Shown here piece by piece: positions 1-12,727 of a stretch of 64,000 nucleotides of DNA. Where the stretch lies: NCBI GenBank assembly GCA_016946835.1, contig JACVTC010000025.1, positions 962,501-1,026,500 of the forward strand, written 5' to 3'. A program made the position numbers and the translations under genes. Every line of letters starts with the position of its first letter. The stretch's first letter is position 1. The notes beneath the pieces are model-generated. The model searched no databases. It was given only the letters and a program-made list of their open reading frames with translations, and was not told where the DNA came from. This stretch comes from Neocallimastix lanati (nom. inval.) (lineage: Eukaryota > Neocallimastigomycota > Neocallimastigomycetes > Neocallimastigales > Neocallimastigaceae).

Positions 1-59
1 TAAAAAAAATAATAATAATAATAATAAAATACATGAAATAAAATATTATATATTATAAA

Positions 60-431
60 ATTATTAAAGTGCGTTAGAAGCAATAGCCTCTAACTTTTCC
101 CATTCCTCGATAATAACACCACGTCCATTATTGTGAGTAATAATTTCAGTATTAGTGTTTATCAACCGAATCTGTATCTGTTATTTCACCGGGAGGTGAA
201 AATCCATGCCTTATCATTTCGACGTCGACGCTCTCGGCAACGGTAGATTCAATGGAATACAATTTCAATTTCATCATCAATCTAAAAGATCGACAAATTA
301 ATGGTATTACATTTGTTAGAAACTACGCAATCCCCACAAAATACGGAACAGTTGACGAAGTTGAACTTTGTTTAAAAATATTGTCAACTAATTGTCTTTG
401 TTCCCCAATAATAATAGTAAAAATTAAATAA
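60..431. pseudogene. degenerate coding-like patch, family not recognised
   Basis: A stretch clearly richer in G+C than its surroundings. On the plus strand an ATG at 252 opens a 59-codon ORF ending TAA at 429-431 (begins MEYNFNFIINL), and the same frame is open upstream to about 158. On the minus strand, 64-160 reads as a plausible C-terminus (ends EKLEAIASNAL followed by two stops), and 160-300 continues as plausible protein in another frame, separated by about one nucleotide. Both readings look protein-like, so the true strand cannot be decided. Most likely the worn 3' end of a gene or a short uncharacterised ORF. No function is assigned. Confidence 0.25.
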
Positions 432-636
432 ATAAATAAATAAATAAATTATTCATTATACATAAACATAGATGGATATAAATATAAATAATAAAATAAT
501 AAATTATTAATACACTTTTTTTTTTTTTTTTTTTTTTTTTTTTATTTTTTTTATTTTATTTTATTTTATTTTATTTTATTTTATTTTATTAAATATAATA
601 CAAATTAAAAAAAAAAAAAAAAAAAATTTAAACCTA

Positions 637-668
<32 letters not shown>

Positions 669-1580
669 ATTAAATAAATAATTCTTTTAATATTTAAAAA
701 AAAAAATTCATCTTTTTTTATTTTTTTTTTCTAATATTAAAAAATGAATTAATTTCTAAATGGTAATTAATATTCTATAAAAAATTATTATGTCTTATTT
801 TTTTTTTTTTTTTTCACATAATAATTTTATTTGCTGTTTATTATTATTCTATAAAAAAATTTTTTTTTTTTTTTTAATTAATAATAAACAATTCATTGTT
901 TTTACTATATAATATTAAATTCTATAAAAAATATTTTTGATTATCTTGCTTTTTTTTTTTTTTTTGTTTTTATTAAGAAAAAAAAAAATAAATAATCATT
1001 AAATTTGAAATGTTGTTAAAAATATTATAATATATATATATATATAAATTATATTTACTTATTAGTGTTGAATTTGTTAGATATTCCGGTTAAAATATAT
1101 ATTATATATATTTAATTTTTTTTTTTTTTTTTCTAAAATAAAAAAATATAAACTGATATGTATTATATATGTAAACGATATTTTAATTAATTTGTTGTTT
1201 TTATATTTGATTTTGTTTTGGCATTTATTTTGTTTTGTTTTTAATTTGTTGTTATTTTTTATTCTTTTTCTTATTCCTTTATATTTTATTGAATTTTTTT
1301 TTTTTTTATATTTTAATTTATTTAATACTTCTTATTTTTTATTTTTATTTTTATTTTAATTCTTTCTTTGTTTAAATTTATTTTCAATTTCTTTTATTTT
1401 TTTTTTTTTTTACCTTTTTTTTTTTTATTTATTCTTATTGAGGATTTTTTTCACCACTATTCTTTCTTTTTTTTTTTTTTTTATTTTTTTAATTATTTTA
1501 TTTTTATTCTTATTCTTATTTTTATTCTTGTTTTTTTTTTTTTTTTTTTTATTCCTTCAAACATATTTATTTTATATTGT
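432..1580. other. AT-rich intergenic low-complexity DNA
   Basis: Holds (AAAT)n at 425-450, T- and A-homopolymers of about 20 or more, (TTTTA)n at 550-590 and T-rich sequence just 3' of the antiporter gene. No gene or RNA was recognised. Confidence 0.7.
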
Positions 1581-3422
1581 TTATTCTTCTTTAACTTCAG
1601 TTTCCTTTTCTTTAACTTCATCTTCTTTTTCTTTTGGGGATCCTGGAGTTTCTATTTTAATTTCTTCTGGTACTTCGACAATAACATCACTATTGAAAGG
1701 TATCTTCTCACCTAATAATCTTAAACCAATGTACATGACAATGATTGCGACTGGAATAGTAATGTACCATGAAATACCAAATCCAGCTGGAATATAACAG
1801 ATGAAGATGGTAATGAGAGCAACGTAGATGGTATAATAGATTTGAGTTTGAACGTGAGCAATATGATTACAGCTGGTACCCATAGAAGATAAAATGGTGG
1901 TATCAGAAATTGGAGAACAGTGATCCCCGAAAATAGCACCAGTTAAGACACCACTCGTACAAACGATAGCAAAGTCCATATTGGCATGAACAGCCCAAGC
2001 CAATGGAATGGTTAAAGGCATTAAAATACTCATCGTACCGTAGGAGGTACCAGTAGCGAAAGAAATAATAGCACTCAAAACGAAAATAAGAGTAGGTAAA
2101 ATGAATTTAGGGATAGCATTCTTTAGAATACCGACCAAGTAATCAGCAGTACCTAATTCCTTAATGACACCACCTAAAGACCAAGCGAGTAATAAGATGA
2201 CACCGGTAATCACAATAGTTTTCATACCATTAATCCATTCACCGATAGCGTCCTCAATGGATAAGATATTTTGAGCGGCAGCCATAACGATAGCAACAAT
2301 GGAGGCAAGTAAAGCGGATTGGAATAAAGCGACGGAGGCATCAGCCTGAGATAAAGCTTCCAAGATACGTTTGAAGATATTTCTAAGGGAATAGGAAGAG
2401 TTACTCATTAAATTGATAAGTTCCTTATCCTCACCGGCCATAATGGTGGTGTAACCACTCCAGTAGAAAGCAACAAGAGCGCCGAGAACTAAAGTAAGAA
2501 TTGGGATGATAGCATTCCAAATAGATAATTTAGCACCTTTCACGGGTTGAACTTCTTCGAAATCCTTATTATTCGTGAGGGATTCAACGGGTTGATCATC
2601 TTCTCTCTTACGAGCCTTTTGTTCCGCCTTCTTCATTGGACCGAATTCAATTAAGGTGATGGCGGTCATAGCAACGAAGATTAAAATTAAGATATTATAG
2701 AAACGGAAAGGAATAGTTTGTAAGAAGATATCGAAACCGGTGACATCGCTCTTACCAATAGATTTGAAACCATCAGCGATTAAACTGACTTCTAAACCAA
2801 TCCAAGTCGAAACGATAGCAATACCAGCGACAGGAGCAGCGGTAGCATCGACTAAAAAGGCCAATTTTTCTCTGGAAACTCTAAGTTTATCCATGATAGG
2901 TCTCATGATAGGACCAACGATTAAAGAGTTAGCGTAATCATCAAAGAAGACGAGTAAACCAAGGAATTCCGTGATAAGTTGAGCCTTTCTTGGGGTGTTA
3001 GCACGTTTAGCAAGAGATTCAGCTAAAGCCTTAGCACCACCCATTTTAGCGATTAATTGAATGACACCACCGATTAATAAACATTGAAGAATGATACCAG
3101 CGTTCCATTGATCGGCCATACTGGAAATGACTTGAGAACCGAGGGATAAAAATCCATTTACGAAAGAACCAGCAATATTTAAGTTAGTCACATTGACCAT
3201 GAATTCACCGATGAAGACACCGATGAATAAGGATAAGACAGTAGCCTTAGTGATGAAAGCTAAAACGATAGCAACGAGAGGAGGTAAAAGAGATAATATA
3301 CCATAACGATCAGCTTTTTCAGCTTTAGCTGGAGATCTAATAATGATGAAGGAAATACCGAAGAGAGCAAGGATAGTCACAACTATCGATGTACATACTA
3401 TAACAGCTTTTTTAATGCTCAT
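1581..3422 (-). CDS. NhaC-family Na+/H+ antiporter (paralogue 1)
   Basis: 613-residue polytopic membrane protein of the NhaC-type Na+/H+ antiporter family, expected to exchange Na+ (or another cation) for H+ across a membrane; substrate and membrane are inferred from the family only. Visible: an N-terminal hydrophobic segment (about residues 6-30), then repeated long hydrophobic spans; a charged cytosolic-type insert (about 264-300); the conserved stretch GTSYGTMSILMPLTIPLAW (about 457-475); and the family signature FGDHCSPISDTTILSSMG (about 497-514). It ends in a charged Glu/Lys tail. The start is the ATG at 3420-3422, followed directly by the hydrophobic segment. No intron interrupts it. 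It is longer than typical bacterial NhaC because of the N-terminal span and tail. Its closest visible relative is the gene at 10835-12727, same strand. The intronless, bacterial-type family suggests ancient horizontal transfer (inference). Confidence 0.9.
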   Translation of the reverse strand: MSIKKAVIVCTSIVVTILALFGISFIIIRSPAKAEKADRYGILSLLPPLVAIVLAFITKATVLSLFIGVFIGEFMVNVTNLNIAGSFVNGFLSLGSQVISSMADQWNAGIILQCLLIGGVIQLIAKMGGAKALAESLAKRANTPRKAQLITEFLGLLVFFDDYANSLIVGPIMRPIMDKLRVSREKLAFLVDATAAPVAGIAIVSTWIGLEVSLIADGFKSIGKSDVTGFDIFLQTIPFRFYNILILIFVAMTAITLIEFGPMKKAEQKARKREDDQPVESLTNNKDFEEVQPVKGAKLSIWNAIIPILTLVLGALVAFYWSGYTTIMAGEDKELINLMSNSSYSLRNIFKRILEALSQADASVALFQSALLASIVAIVMAAAQNILSIEDAIGEWINGMKTIVITGVILLLAWSLGGVIKELGTADYLVGILKNAIPKFILPTLIFVLSAIISFATGTSYGTMSILMPLTIPLAWAVHANMDFAIVCTSGVLTGAIFGDHCSPISDTTILSSMGTSCNHIAHVQTQIYYTIYVALITIFICYIPAGFGISWYITIPVAIIVMYIGLRLLGEKIPFNSDVIVEVPEEIKIETPGSPKEKEDEVKEKETEVKEE

Positions 3423-3621
3423 TGTTTTTTTTTTTTTATTTATTATTACTAATTTATTATTATAAAAAAATAATTTTTTTTTTTTTGTAATAAATTATAA
3501 AAAATGTTAATATTATAATATATATAATATAATTTTAATTTTATTATAAAAAAAAAAGTGAAATGAAATTCAATTTTTAATATTTATTTATTAGTCACTA
3601 CAAATAAAATAAAAATAAAAT

Positions 3622-3723
3622 ATTGTAAAACTAATACTACTTAGTTTAATTAAATAAAAAAATCTAAATTTAATTGTAAAACTAACACTATTTAGTTTAA
3701 TTAAATAAAAAAATCTAAATTTA
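3622..3723. repeat. 51-bp tandem duplication, two copies
   Basis: Two adjacent copies with period 51 (starting near 3622 and 3673). They share the core ACTTAGTTTAATTAAATA (ATTTAG in copy two) and the following AAATCTAAATTTAA. It lies about 200 bp upstream of the first antiporter gene's start. Confidence 0.75.
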
Positions 3724-3825
3724 AAATAAATTTCATTTAATAATTTCATAATTTAATAATATAATTAATCTAATTTCAATAGTAAATTTCTTTATTTCTT
3801 TAAATCATTATACTTTTATTATTAA

Positions 3826-3856
<31 letters not shown>

Positions 3857-3977
3857 GTTATTTTTTTTATTATTATTATTATACTTTTTATATTTTACTA
3901 TTTTATTCGTAATTCATATATTATTTTATATTTCTTTCAGTATTTTTAAAACTATGTACATATAAATTAACTTTTCT

Positions 3978-4024
<47 letters not shown>

Positions 4025-4334
4025 TATAAAACTTACAAGTATTCTTTTAAATTTGTTATTTTATATTATTATTATAATTTTTTTTTTTTATTTTATTTTA
4101 TTTTGTGGTATATTTTATTATATTCCTTTTGAGTATAAGAATAAATAAAAGTTTCTTAAAAAAAAAAAATAAAAGATATTGTTTTCAATTTTATATATAT
4201 ATATATAAATTTTTTTTTATTTTTAATAATTTATATATATATATTTTTTTTAATAAAAATTATTTTTAATGATGACGTTTAAAAAAAAAAAAAAAAAAAA
4301 AAATTTAAAGTAAAATTTGTAACATTTTATATGA

Positions 4335-4365
<31 letters not shown>

Positions 4366-6499
4366 GATTAATTACATAAATAATTAATTCCTATTATTTA
4401 ATTTTTATATTTATTTTAGTTTTTGTATTTATTATTGTTTTTATTTTTATTTTATTTTATTTTTATTAATTATTATAATTAAATAAAATAAAAATAACCG
4501 TATCACAGTAAAATTAAAAATGATAAATTAATTTTTAAACTATTGGCTGAAAAAGCCCTTGTATTTATTTAATATTTATTTACTTTTAATATTTATTTAC
4601 TTTTAATATTTATTTACTTTTATTATTTATTTATTTATTTATACATATATTTATTTTATTATTTATATATTTATTTATTTTTCATTATTCTTTATTCTTT
4701 ATTATTCATTATTTATTATTATTATTGTTTTTATTTTATATTTATTTTTTTTATCTCACTATTTTTTTTTTTAAACCAATTACATCATTAATATAAAATC
4801 AGCCAATAAACTTTTATTGCTTTTGAAATAAAATGTAGAAAACGTGGCTTTCTTTATTAAATTTTATTGCAAGAAATTTTTAGTACATGGTGGATAGTGT
4901 ATACCATAAATAACGCCTATAAAGGTTTTAATTTTTGTATTTATAAAAGTTTTTACATTATTTTTCCATGATTGCCCATATTTATTATATACTACATTAC
5001 TCGCCACGGTTAATAATGTTTTTTTTTATTTTATATTTTTTTATTTTATTTTTTCAATTAATAATATTTTTTTTTTATTATTAATATCTATTTTTATTAT
5101 TAATATAAGCAATTTATATTATAACAATAATAATGATAGTGATAATAATAATAATAATAGAAATATTAAAGAAAAAAAAAATTTAATTTTTTTAAACATA
5201 ATTATCTTTTTTTGAAATTTATTAATATTTTAAAAAGTTAAAAAAAAAAAAAAAGACGGACAAAATAAATAATTAAATAAATACAAATAAATTCTTAAAT
5301 GTCCTTTAATTTTATTTTATTTTATTTTATTTTAATTATAGTTTAACACAAATTAAAAAAAAAAAAAAAATAAAAAAAATAAAAAAAATTGCCTACTCTT
5401 ATTTAATAATACAAAATAGTTTAATAAATAAAAAATATATATATTTAGATAAACTTTTAAAATATAATCTAAATAAAAAAAAAAAATTCCATTTTGATCT
5501 TTTCCTTTTTCTTTTCCTTTTTTTTTTTATTATAATTAATAATTATTAATTATTAATTAATTATTTCCGCCTATTTTTTTTTTTTAATTATAATTTTTAT
5601 TAATCAATGAATGATTAAATAAATAAATAAATAAATAATATATTATTATTAAATAAGTAGATTTCATTTTTATTATTAAAAATAAAATAAAAATAAAATA
5701 AAAATAAAAAATTAAAAAAAAATGATAAATATATTCAATATATAAAGATATAAAATTATTTGAATCAATAAAAAAGAATTTTCATTATTAATGAAAAATT
5801 AAAAAAAAAATAAATAAATTATTATTGGAATAAATATTCATAAAATAAATTATTAATTATTATTAGAATAAATAAATATATTATTCACAACAATTATTTA
5901 TTTTATTATTCAATTATTATTTATCTATTTAATTATTCATATATTTCATTATTTCATTATTATTTAATTATTTTATTTATTAATTTAATTATAAATAAAT
6001 AATAAAAATAAAAATAATAATTGAAATAAAAATAATAATTAATAATTAATAAAAAATAAAAATAATAAAAAAAGATCTTTCTTAATTAATATATTAAAAT
6101 CGATTAGTTGAAACTGTAAAATCTCATCTAATTTTTTTTTTTTTTTAGATCATCTAAAAAACAGATCTATATAAATGAATAAATAAATAAATAAATATTT
6201 ATAAATATATAATAATATATAAAATTTAATAAATAAATAAATGATATTAATAAATAATATTAATAAATAAAAATAATATTAATAAATAAATAAATAAAAA
6301 TAATATTAATAAATAAATAAATGATATTAATAAATAAATAAATAAAAAAGAAATAAAAAAATTAAAATAATGATATAATAAATAATAAATTAATTATTGA
6401 AATTAAAAAAAAAAACTAAATGACAATATGGATTCAATGAAAAAGAAAAACTTTAAATATGAACTTTTCTTTCTATTCAATTCATTTTTATATATATTT

Positions 6500-6850
6500 A
6501 ATATTTATTTAAAATAATAATAATATTATTATTTATTATTTATTATTTATTATTTATTATTCAATTATTTATTATTTATTAATAAATACTCTTTTTATTA
6601 TTTATTATTTATTATTTATTAATAAATACTCTTTTTATTATTTATTAATAAATACTCTTTTTATTATTTAATTATTCAATTATTTATTAATAAATATTCT
6701 TTTTATTATTTATTATTTAATTATTTAATTATTTAATTATTCAATTATTTATTAATAAATATTCTTTTTATTATTTATTATTTAATTATTTAATTATTTA
6801 ATTATTTAATTATTCAATTATTTATTAATAAATATTCTTTATTATTTATT
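6500..6850. repeat. cluster of TATTTATTAATAAATA palindromes in TTATTTA array
   Basis: The 16-bp perfect palindrome TATTTATTAATAAATA followed by CTCTTTTTATT (ATTCTTTTTATT in later copies) recurs about six times, separated by runs of ATTATTT and AATTATTC-type units. The same motif recurs elsewhere in the window (16.05, 28.2, 31.18, 32.45 and 58.9 kb). Confidence 0.7.
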
Positions 6851-8412
6851 ATTTATTATTCAATTATTTATTATATTATTTATTTATTTATTTATTTATT
6901 AATAAATTATTCAATTATTCAATTATTTATTAGTTTTAAGAATATTTTTTTATTTATATTAAATATTATATTATTTAATTGATCTATTTATTGTTTTTAT
7001 ATTGTTTATTATATATTGTTTTATAATCCAATAAAATGTTTAAATTAAATTAATTTATTTATTTATCTTTTTTTTTTTTAAAAAATTAGATTTTGATGCT
7101 TTTCTTTCATTGGTTAAAATTTTTATATTCATTTTTATTTAATTTATTTATTTTTATTATTTATTTATTTATTTATTTAAATAATTAATTAATATTTATT
7201 TATTTATTTAATATTTATTTATTTAATATATTTATATTTGTTTTATCTTTTTTTTTTCTAACTTTATAATGTAAAGTTGATGTTTTTCTTTTATTATTAA
7301 CATCTTTTTTTTATTTTTATTTTATTTTTTATTTAATGAACTTTTTAAATAAAATTTCTGTAAATAATTAAATAAATATAATAATAAAAAAAATATAAAA
7401 ATAAAAAATAGGCAAAAAAATCAAAATAATTAAAATCTTTTTATTTTATTCGTATTTTATTTTATACTTTTCCAAAAGATAAAAAATAAAAAATAAAAAA
7501 TTATATAATATATATAAAATGAATTCCAAACTTTAATCATTTAATCATTTATTTATTTAATTATTAATATTAAAGTTATTTTTTTTTATAGTTTATTTTA
7601 TTTATTAATAATTATGTTTTGTTTTTCATTTTTTTTTTTCACTTTTATTATTTAATCTCTTCTTATTTTTTTTTTTAATTATATATGATATTATGATATT
7701 ATCTATTTATGTTTATATAATAGTTTTATTATATTATTTTATATTATAAACATTGTTATATTTTATATTATTATATATAATATTTTTTTATTAATACTCT
7801 TAAAATTCTCATATTTAATCTATTTTTATATTTTATCTTTAAAATATAATTAATTATCTAATTTAAATATTATCATTTATTTTATTGTATTTTCTTATAT
7901 TATTATTTATATACTATTATGATAAAGGATTTATGAATTAATTATTTTGATAAATACAATTTTGATATTAATATATTCAAAAATATTGATTTACATTCAA
8001 CTTTTATATTATATTATATATAATTTTCATTTTACATTTTAAAACATACTTTAATTTTAATTATTTAATTATTTATTATTTAATTGTTTATTATTTATTT
8101 TATTAATTATTATTTATTATTAATATAATTTTTATTATTATTAGTATTACTATAAAAAAAAAAGTTTATATAATGTCATTTTATAATTAAATACTAAAAC
8201 ATGAAATGAAATAAACCATTATTAATTTTTAAATAATAATGGTAATAACAATAATAATAATATTGGTAATAATAAAGATTAATTTTTTTTAAAAAAAAAA
8301 AAGAGAATTTAAATAATAATTAATAATAGAATAGAAATGTTTTTATTTTTTTATTTTATTTTATTTTATTTTATATGATGATATTATCATGAATTTAAAA
8401 GAAGTTATTTAT

Positions 8413-8559
8413 ATGAGCCAAATGGATGCATCTTCATATATTTATATCAATATTATTTTATATTTATCATTAGAACTTTTTAATTATTTATGTGATGTGA
8501 CTTTTACATTAATTCCAATAATTATTTGTATAATAAGATTTATGAATTATAAATTATAG
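8413..8559 (+). CDS. 48-codon ORF, doubtful
   Basis: ATG at 8413 to TAG at 8557-8559, in a stretch with less homopolymer than its flanks. The product begins MSQMDASSYIYINIIL and ends in a hydrophobic span with IICIIRFMNYK. The last part vaguely recalls the fourth membrane span of the 26048-27385 protein (PFCVIRFMIGY), so it may be a relic of that family. It may equally be chance. Confidence 0.15.
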   Translation: MSQMDASSYIYINIILYLSLELFNYLCDVTFTLIPIIICIIRFMNYKL

Positions 8560-8566
8560 CATTTTA

Positions 8567-8610
<44 letters not shown>

Positions 8611-10181
8611 TACTTTGAAATTCATAAATTTAAAAAAATAGTAAAAATAAATAAATAAATAATGAAGTAAAAATTTTTATTATATATTTTATTATTTTTT
8701 TATTTATTTTCATTTTCATTTTTATTATTCTTTTAAATTTATAAATCCTAAACATAAAAAATGTTAATTTAATAATACAAAAAATTAAGGGCGTTTTTTA
8801 ATTTTTCCTATTATTTTCCTACTTTTCTTTTTTGCCTTTTTTTTATAATAAATATATTAAACAAAAAAAAAGCTTATTAATTATTTTTTATAAATTATTT
8901 TTATTTATGCTTTATTTATGTCTTTTTTTTTTTTTTTTTTTTGTTCTATCTTTTAAAAAATATATATATACTTATATATGTATATATATAAGAAAAAAAT
9001 ATATAATATTTAATAATATTCTATAATGTAATGAATAAAGAATTTCCATATTAAAAATAATAAAAATATAAATAATATTAAAAATATTTTAAATAATATA
9101 AAATATTAAAAATGTAAATATATATATTATATATATATATATATATATTTAGATAATTTTTGATTTATTTATTGTGTAACTATCCAATGATATAATAAAA
9201 TTTAATTAAGAAACTAATTAAATATATATATATAACTATTCATTAGGATTATTCTATCATTGTTATTTATACCAAGTTATAGAAATTAAAGATTAGATTT
9301 CAATGAATAAGGAGATGCCTATTAAATTAAAAAAAAAAAAAAAAAAAAAAAAGTTTAATTTTTAATTAATTATTGATAAATAATTTTATTTTATATTGAT
9401 ATTTGATATATAATTTTATTTTATTTATTTTATAATTAATTCATTATAAATTATAAATTATTAATAATTATAATAATTATAATTTTAATATATATTATCA
9501 AATAATAATAAATTATAAATAGTAAAAAGAAAAAAAATAAAAATAAAAAAAAAATAAAAATAAAAATAAAATTTAAAAGGGTAGTGGCATTGATATAAGG
9601 AGAAATATAATTGATTAAATGAAATTAAATTAAATTAAAAATAAAAAAAAAATATATATATATATATATATTTTTTTTTTTTGAATACAAATATATAATA
9701 TATTAATATATTACAAATAGATAATATATCTAATATGATTTAGATTTACTAATAACAATACTAATATATATATATTTTTTTGTATTATAACCAACATTCC
9801 TATTCTTATGAATTATGGTTTATGACATGTTGGATATGTTGTGTAAAGTAAAATTACCATTGTAAAAAAAAAAAAAAAAGTGTTGTATAATACCAGACCT
9901 ATTTATTATATAATATATAAAAAAAATTGGTCTCTCTATAATTAAAAATGATTTGATCCTTCATTCAATTTAATTAAAAATGAAAATAAAAATTAAAAAA
10001 TAAAAGTTAATGACAACACCAAAAGGAAGAAAAAAAAAAATAAAAAGAAAAAATAAATTATATTTTTTATTATTTTTATTTATTATTTTTTTTTTTAATT
10101 TTATTAATTATATATATTTTTTATTATTTTTTATTTTTTTCTAATGAATTAATTTATTATTTTATAATTTATACTATAATT

Positions 10182-10223
<42 letters not shown>

Positions 10224-10834
10224 TAAATATAATAAATCTATGTATGTATTAAAAAAAACATATATTCTATTAATTGAATAATACAAATAGATATACTTTA
10301 ATAATAGAAAATTATTTCTGTTTTTTTTTTTGGTTTGTTTGCTTTGAAATTTTTTTTTTTTTTTTAATAAATAATAATAATGGCTTTATTTTATTTTATT
10401 TTTGAAATCTATTGAAATCTATTGTATAATAAAAGAAAAAAAAAATTATAGGTTATTTTTATTGAATGAGAAAATCATCTATAAATTTATTTTTATAATG
10501 AATTGTTTCATTTATTGGAATTTTTTGTTATAGTAACTATCTATTTGATTTAATTTTTTTTTTCTGGTATATATTATAAATTTTTTTTTATTTATTTTAT
10601 AATTATTTTTTGTTGTTGTTGTTGTAATTTTTTCCTATTATCTATAAATATATATATTGTATATTATTTATCTATTATTTATCTATTATTTATTTATTGA
10701 TTTTTTTTTTTTTTATTATTATTTGTATTTAGTTTAATGAGGTTTTTTTTTTATTTATTTATATTATAGTTTATTAATAGTTATTGTTTTTAATGAGGAA
10801 TTTTATATATATATATATATATTTTCAGTTATTA

Positions 10835-12727
10835 TTATATTTTTAAACTGTTCGTACTTTTCTTTTCTTTATCTAATAAACCTTCAGATTCTGGTTCTTC
10901 TTCTTCTTCTTTTTCTTCCTTTTCTTTAACTTGTTGTTCTCCACCACTCTGTTCTAATTCAATTTTAATTTCTTTTGGGGCATCTTCCTCAGTAATTTCT
11001 TCTTCTCCTTCTACTCCATTTTCTATCTTTTCACCAAAAATTCTTAAACCACCGTACATCACGATAATGGCAACCGGAATGGTAATGTACCAATAGATAC
11101 CAAAACCGGCTGGAATATAACATACAAAGATGGTGATGATGGCAATGTAGAGAGAATAGTAGATTTGAGTTTGAACGTGAGAAATGTGATCACAACTGGA
11201 ACCCATCGAAGATAAAATGGTGGTATCGGAAATTGGGGAACAGTGATCACCGAAAATGGAACCACTCAATACACCACTGGTACAGATAATAACATAGTTC
11301 ATATCGGCATGAATGGCCCAGGCTAATGGAATAGTTAATGGCATTAAAATACCCATAGTACCATAGGAAGTACCGGTAGCGAAAGAGATGATGGCACTAA
11401 TAATGAAAATAAGAGTAGGTAAAATAAATTTAGGAATGGAATTCTTTAAAATACCAACCAAGTAATCGGCGGTACCTAATTCCTTAATAATATCACCTAG
11501 GGACCAAGCTAATAAAAGAATAACACCGGTAATGACAATGGTCTTCATACCGTTGACCCATTCACTGATAGCGTCATCAAATTTAATCTTTTGACAGTAG
11601 GCCATGATCACACTAACAATGGAAGCCACTAAAGCGGCTTGGAATAAGGCAACAGAAGAATCAGAGTTGGCCAACGCTTCAAAAATACCCTTTGGGGAGA
11701 GTGGGGATCTCGTCATAAAGTTAATTAAATCCTTATCCTCACCCCCCATAATGGCAGTGTAACCATTGTAGTAGAAGGCTACGAGAGCACCAAGAATTAA
11801 AGTACCAATGGGTATGATGGCATTCCAAACGGTTAATTTAATACCTTCCACCGGTTGAACATCCTCAAATCTTTGATTATTTTCAAGAGATTTAGCCTCT
11901 TCCTTCTTTATATTTTTACGAGCTCTTTTTTCGGCTTCCTTCATGGGTCCGAATTCCCTTAAGGTGATGGCGGTCATCGCCACAAAAATTAAAATTAAAA
12001 TGTTGTAGAAACGGAAGGGAATGGTTTGAAGGAAGATTCCGAAGCCATTAACCTCCTTTCCAATGACCTTGAAAGCATCCGCAATTAAACTGACTTCTAA
12101 ACCAATCCAGGTAGAAATAATAGCAATACCAGCGACAGGAGCAGCGGTGGCATCGACGACAAAGGCTAACTTTTCTCTGGAAACTCTAAGTTTATCTAAG
12201 ACGGGTCTCATCATTGGACCCACAATCAAAGAGTTGGCGTAGTCATCGAAGAAGACACATAAACCAAGAAATTCGGTAATCAATTGACCTTTTCGAGGAG
12301 TATTCGCAAATTTGGCTAAAGCCTCTGCTAAAGCCTTAGCTCCACCCATCTTAGCGACTAATTGAATAACACCACCAATCAATAAAGATTGAAGAATAAT
12401 ACCGGAATTCCATTGATCGGCCATGGTCTTAATAATTTGAGTACATAAAGCAAGATAGGAATTAATGAAACCACCGGCAATATTTAAACTTTTAGAACTG
12501 ATCATGAATTCACCGACTAAGACACCAACGAATAAGGAAGAAACCGTTTCTTTGGTTACGAAAGCCAATAAGATAGCAACAAATGGAGGTAACAGAGTTA
12601 AAAATCCATAACGTTCTGCCTTTTCTGATTTTGGAGGGGCTCTATCAATGTAAAAAGCCATACCAAATAAGGCACATACAGTGAACACAATGGATACGCA
12701 TAATATGATAACAGTTTTTATTTTCAT
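10835..12727 (-). CDS. NhaC-family Na+/H+ antiporter (paralogue 2)
   Basis: 630-residue paralogue of the 1581-3422 protein, easily alignable along its length. It has the same N-terminal hydrophobic segment, the conserved GTSYGTMGILMPLTIPLAW stretch and the NhaC signature GDHCSPISDTTILSSMG. Differences: the loop after GEDKDLINFMTRS is shorter and the C-terminal tail is longer, rich in Glu and Lys, and ends KKSTNSLKI. The start is the ATG at 12725-12727. Single exon. Family knowledge predicts electroneutral or electrogenic Na+/H+ exchange; localisation is not evident. Both copies share a strand and lie 7.4 kb apart, which suggests a local duplication followed by spacer expansion (inference). 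Confidence 0.9.
   Translation of the reverse strand: MKIKTVIILCVSIVFTVCALFGMAFYIDRAPPKSEKAERYGFLTLLPPFVAILLAFVTKETVSSLFVGVLVGEFMISSKSLNIAGGFINSYLALCTQIIKTMADQWNSGIILQSLLIGGVIQLVAKMGGAKALAEALAKFANTPRKGQLITEFLGLCVFFDDYANSLIVGPMMRPVLDKLRVSREKLAFVVDATAAPVAGIAIISTWIGLEVSLIADAFKVIGKEVNGFGIFLQTIPFRFYNILILIFVAMTAITLREFGPMKEAEKRARKNIKKEEAKSLENNQRFEDVQPVEGIKLTVWNAIIPIGTLILGALVAFYYNGYTAIMGGEDKDLINFMTRSPLSPKGIFEALANSDSSVALFQAALVASIVSVIMAYCQKIKFDDAISEWVNGMKTIVITGVILLLAWSLGDIIKELGTADYLVGILKNSIPKFILPTLIFIISAIISFATGTSYGTMGILMPLTIPLAWAIHADMNYVIICTSGVLSGSIFGDHCSPISDTTILSSMGSSCDHISHVQTQIYYSLYIAIITIFVCYIPAGFGIYWYITIPVAIIVMYGGLRIFGEKIENGVEGEEEITEEDAPKEIKIELEQSGGEQQVKEKEEKEEEEEPESEGLLDKEKKSTNSLKI

Larger units (their letters stand above)
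3423..10834. other. 7.4-kb AT-rich spacer between antiporter paralogues
   Basis: Almost entirely A/T homopolymers and short-period repeats. Notable content is listed separately: a 51-bp tandem duplication (3622-3723), a palindromic repeat cluster (6500-6850) and a tiny ORF (8413-8559). A less biased stretch at 4490-4990 is bounded by a 9-bp inverted repeat (ATTGGCTGA near 4544, TCAGCCAAT near 4800) and could be a decayed short element. No other gene was recognised. Confidence 0.6.
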
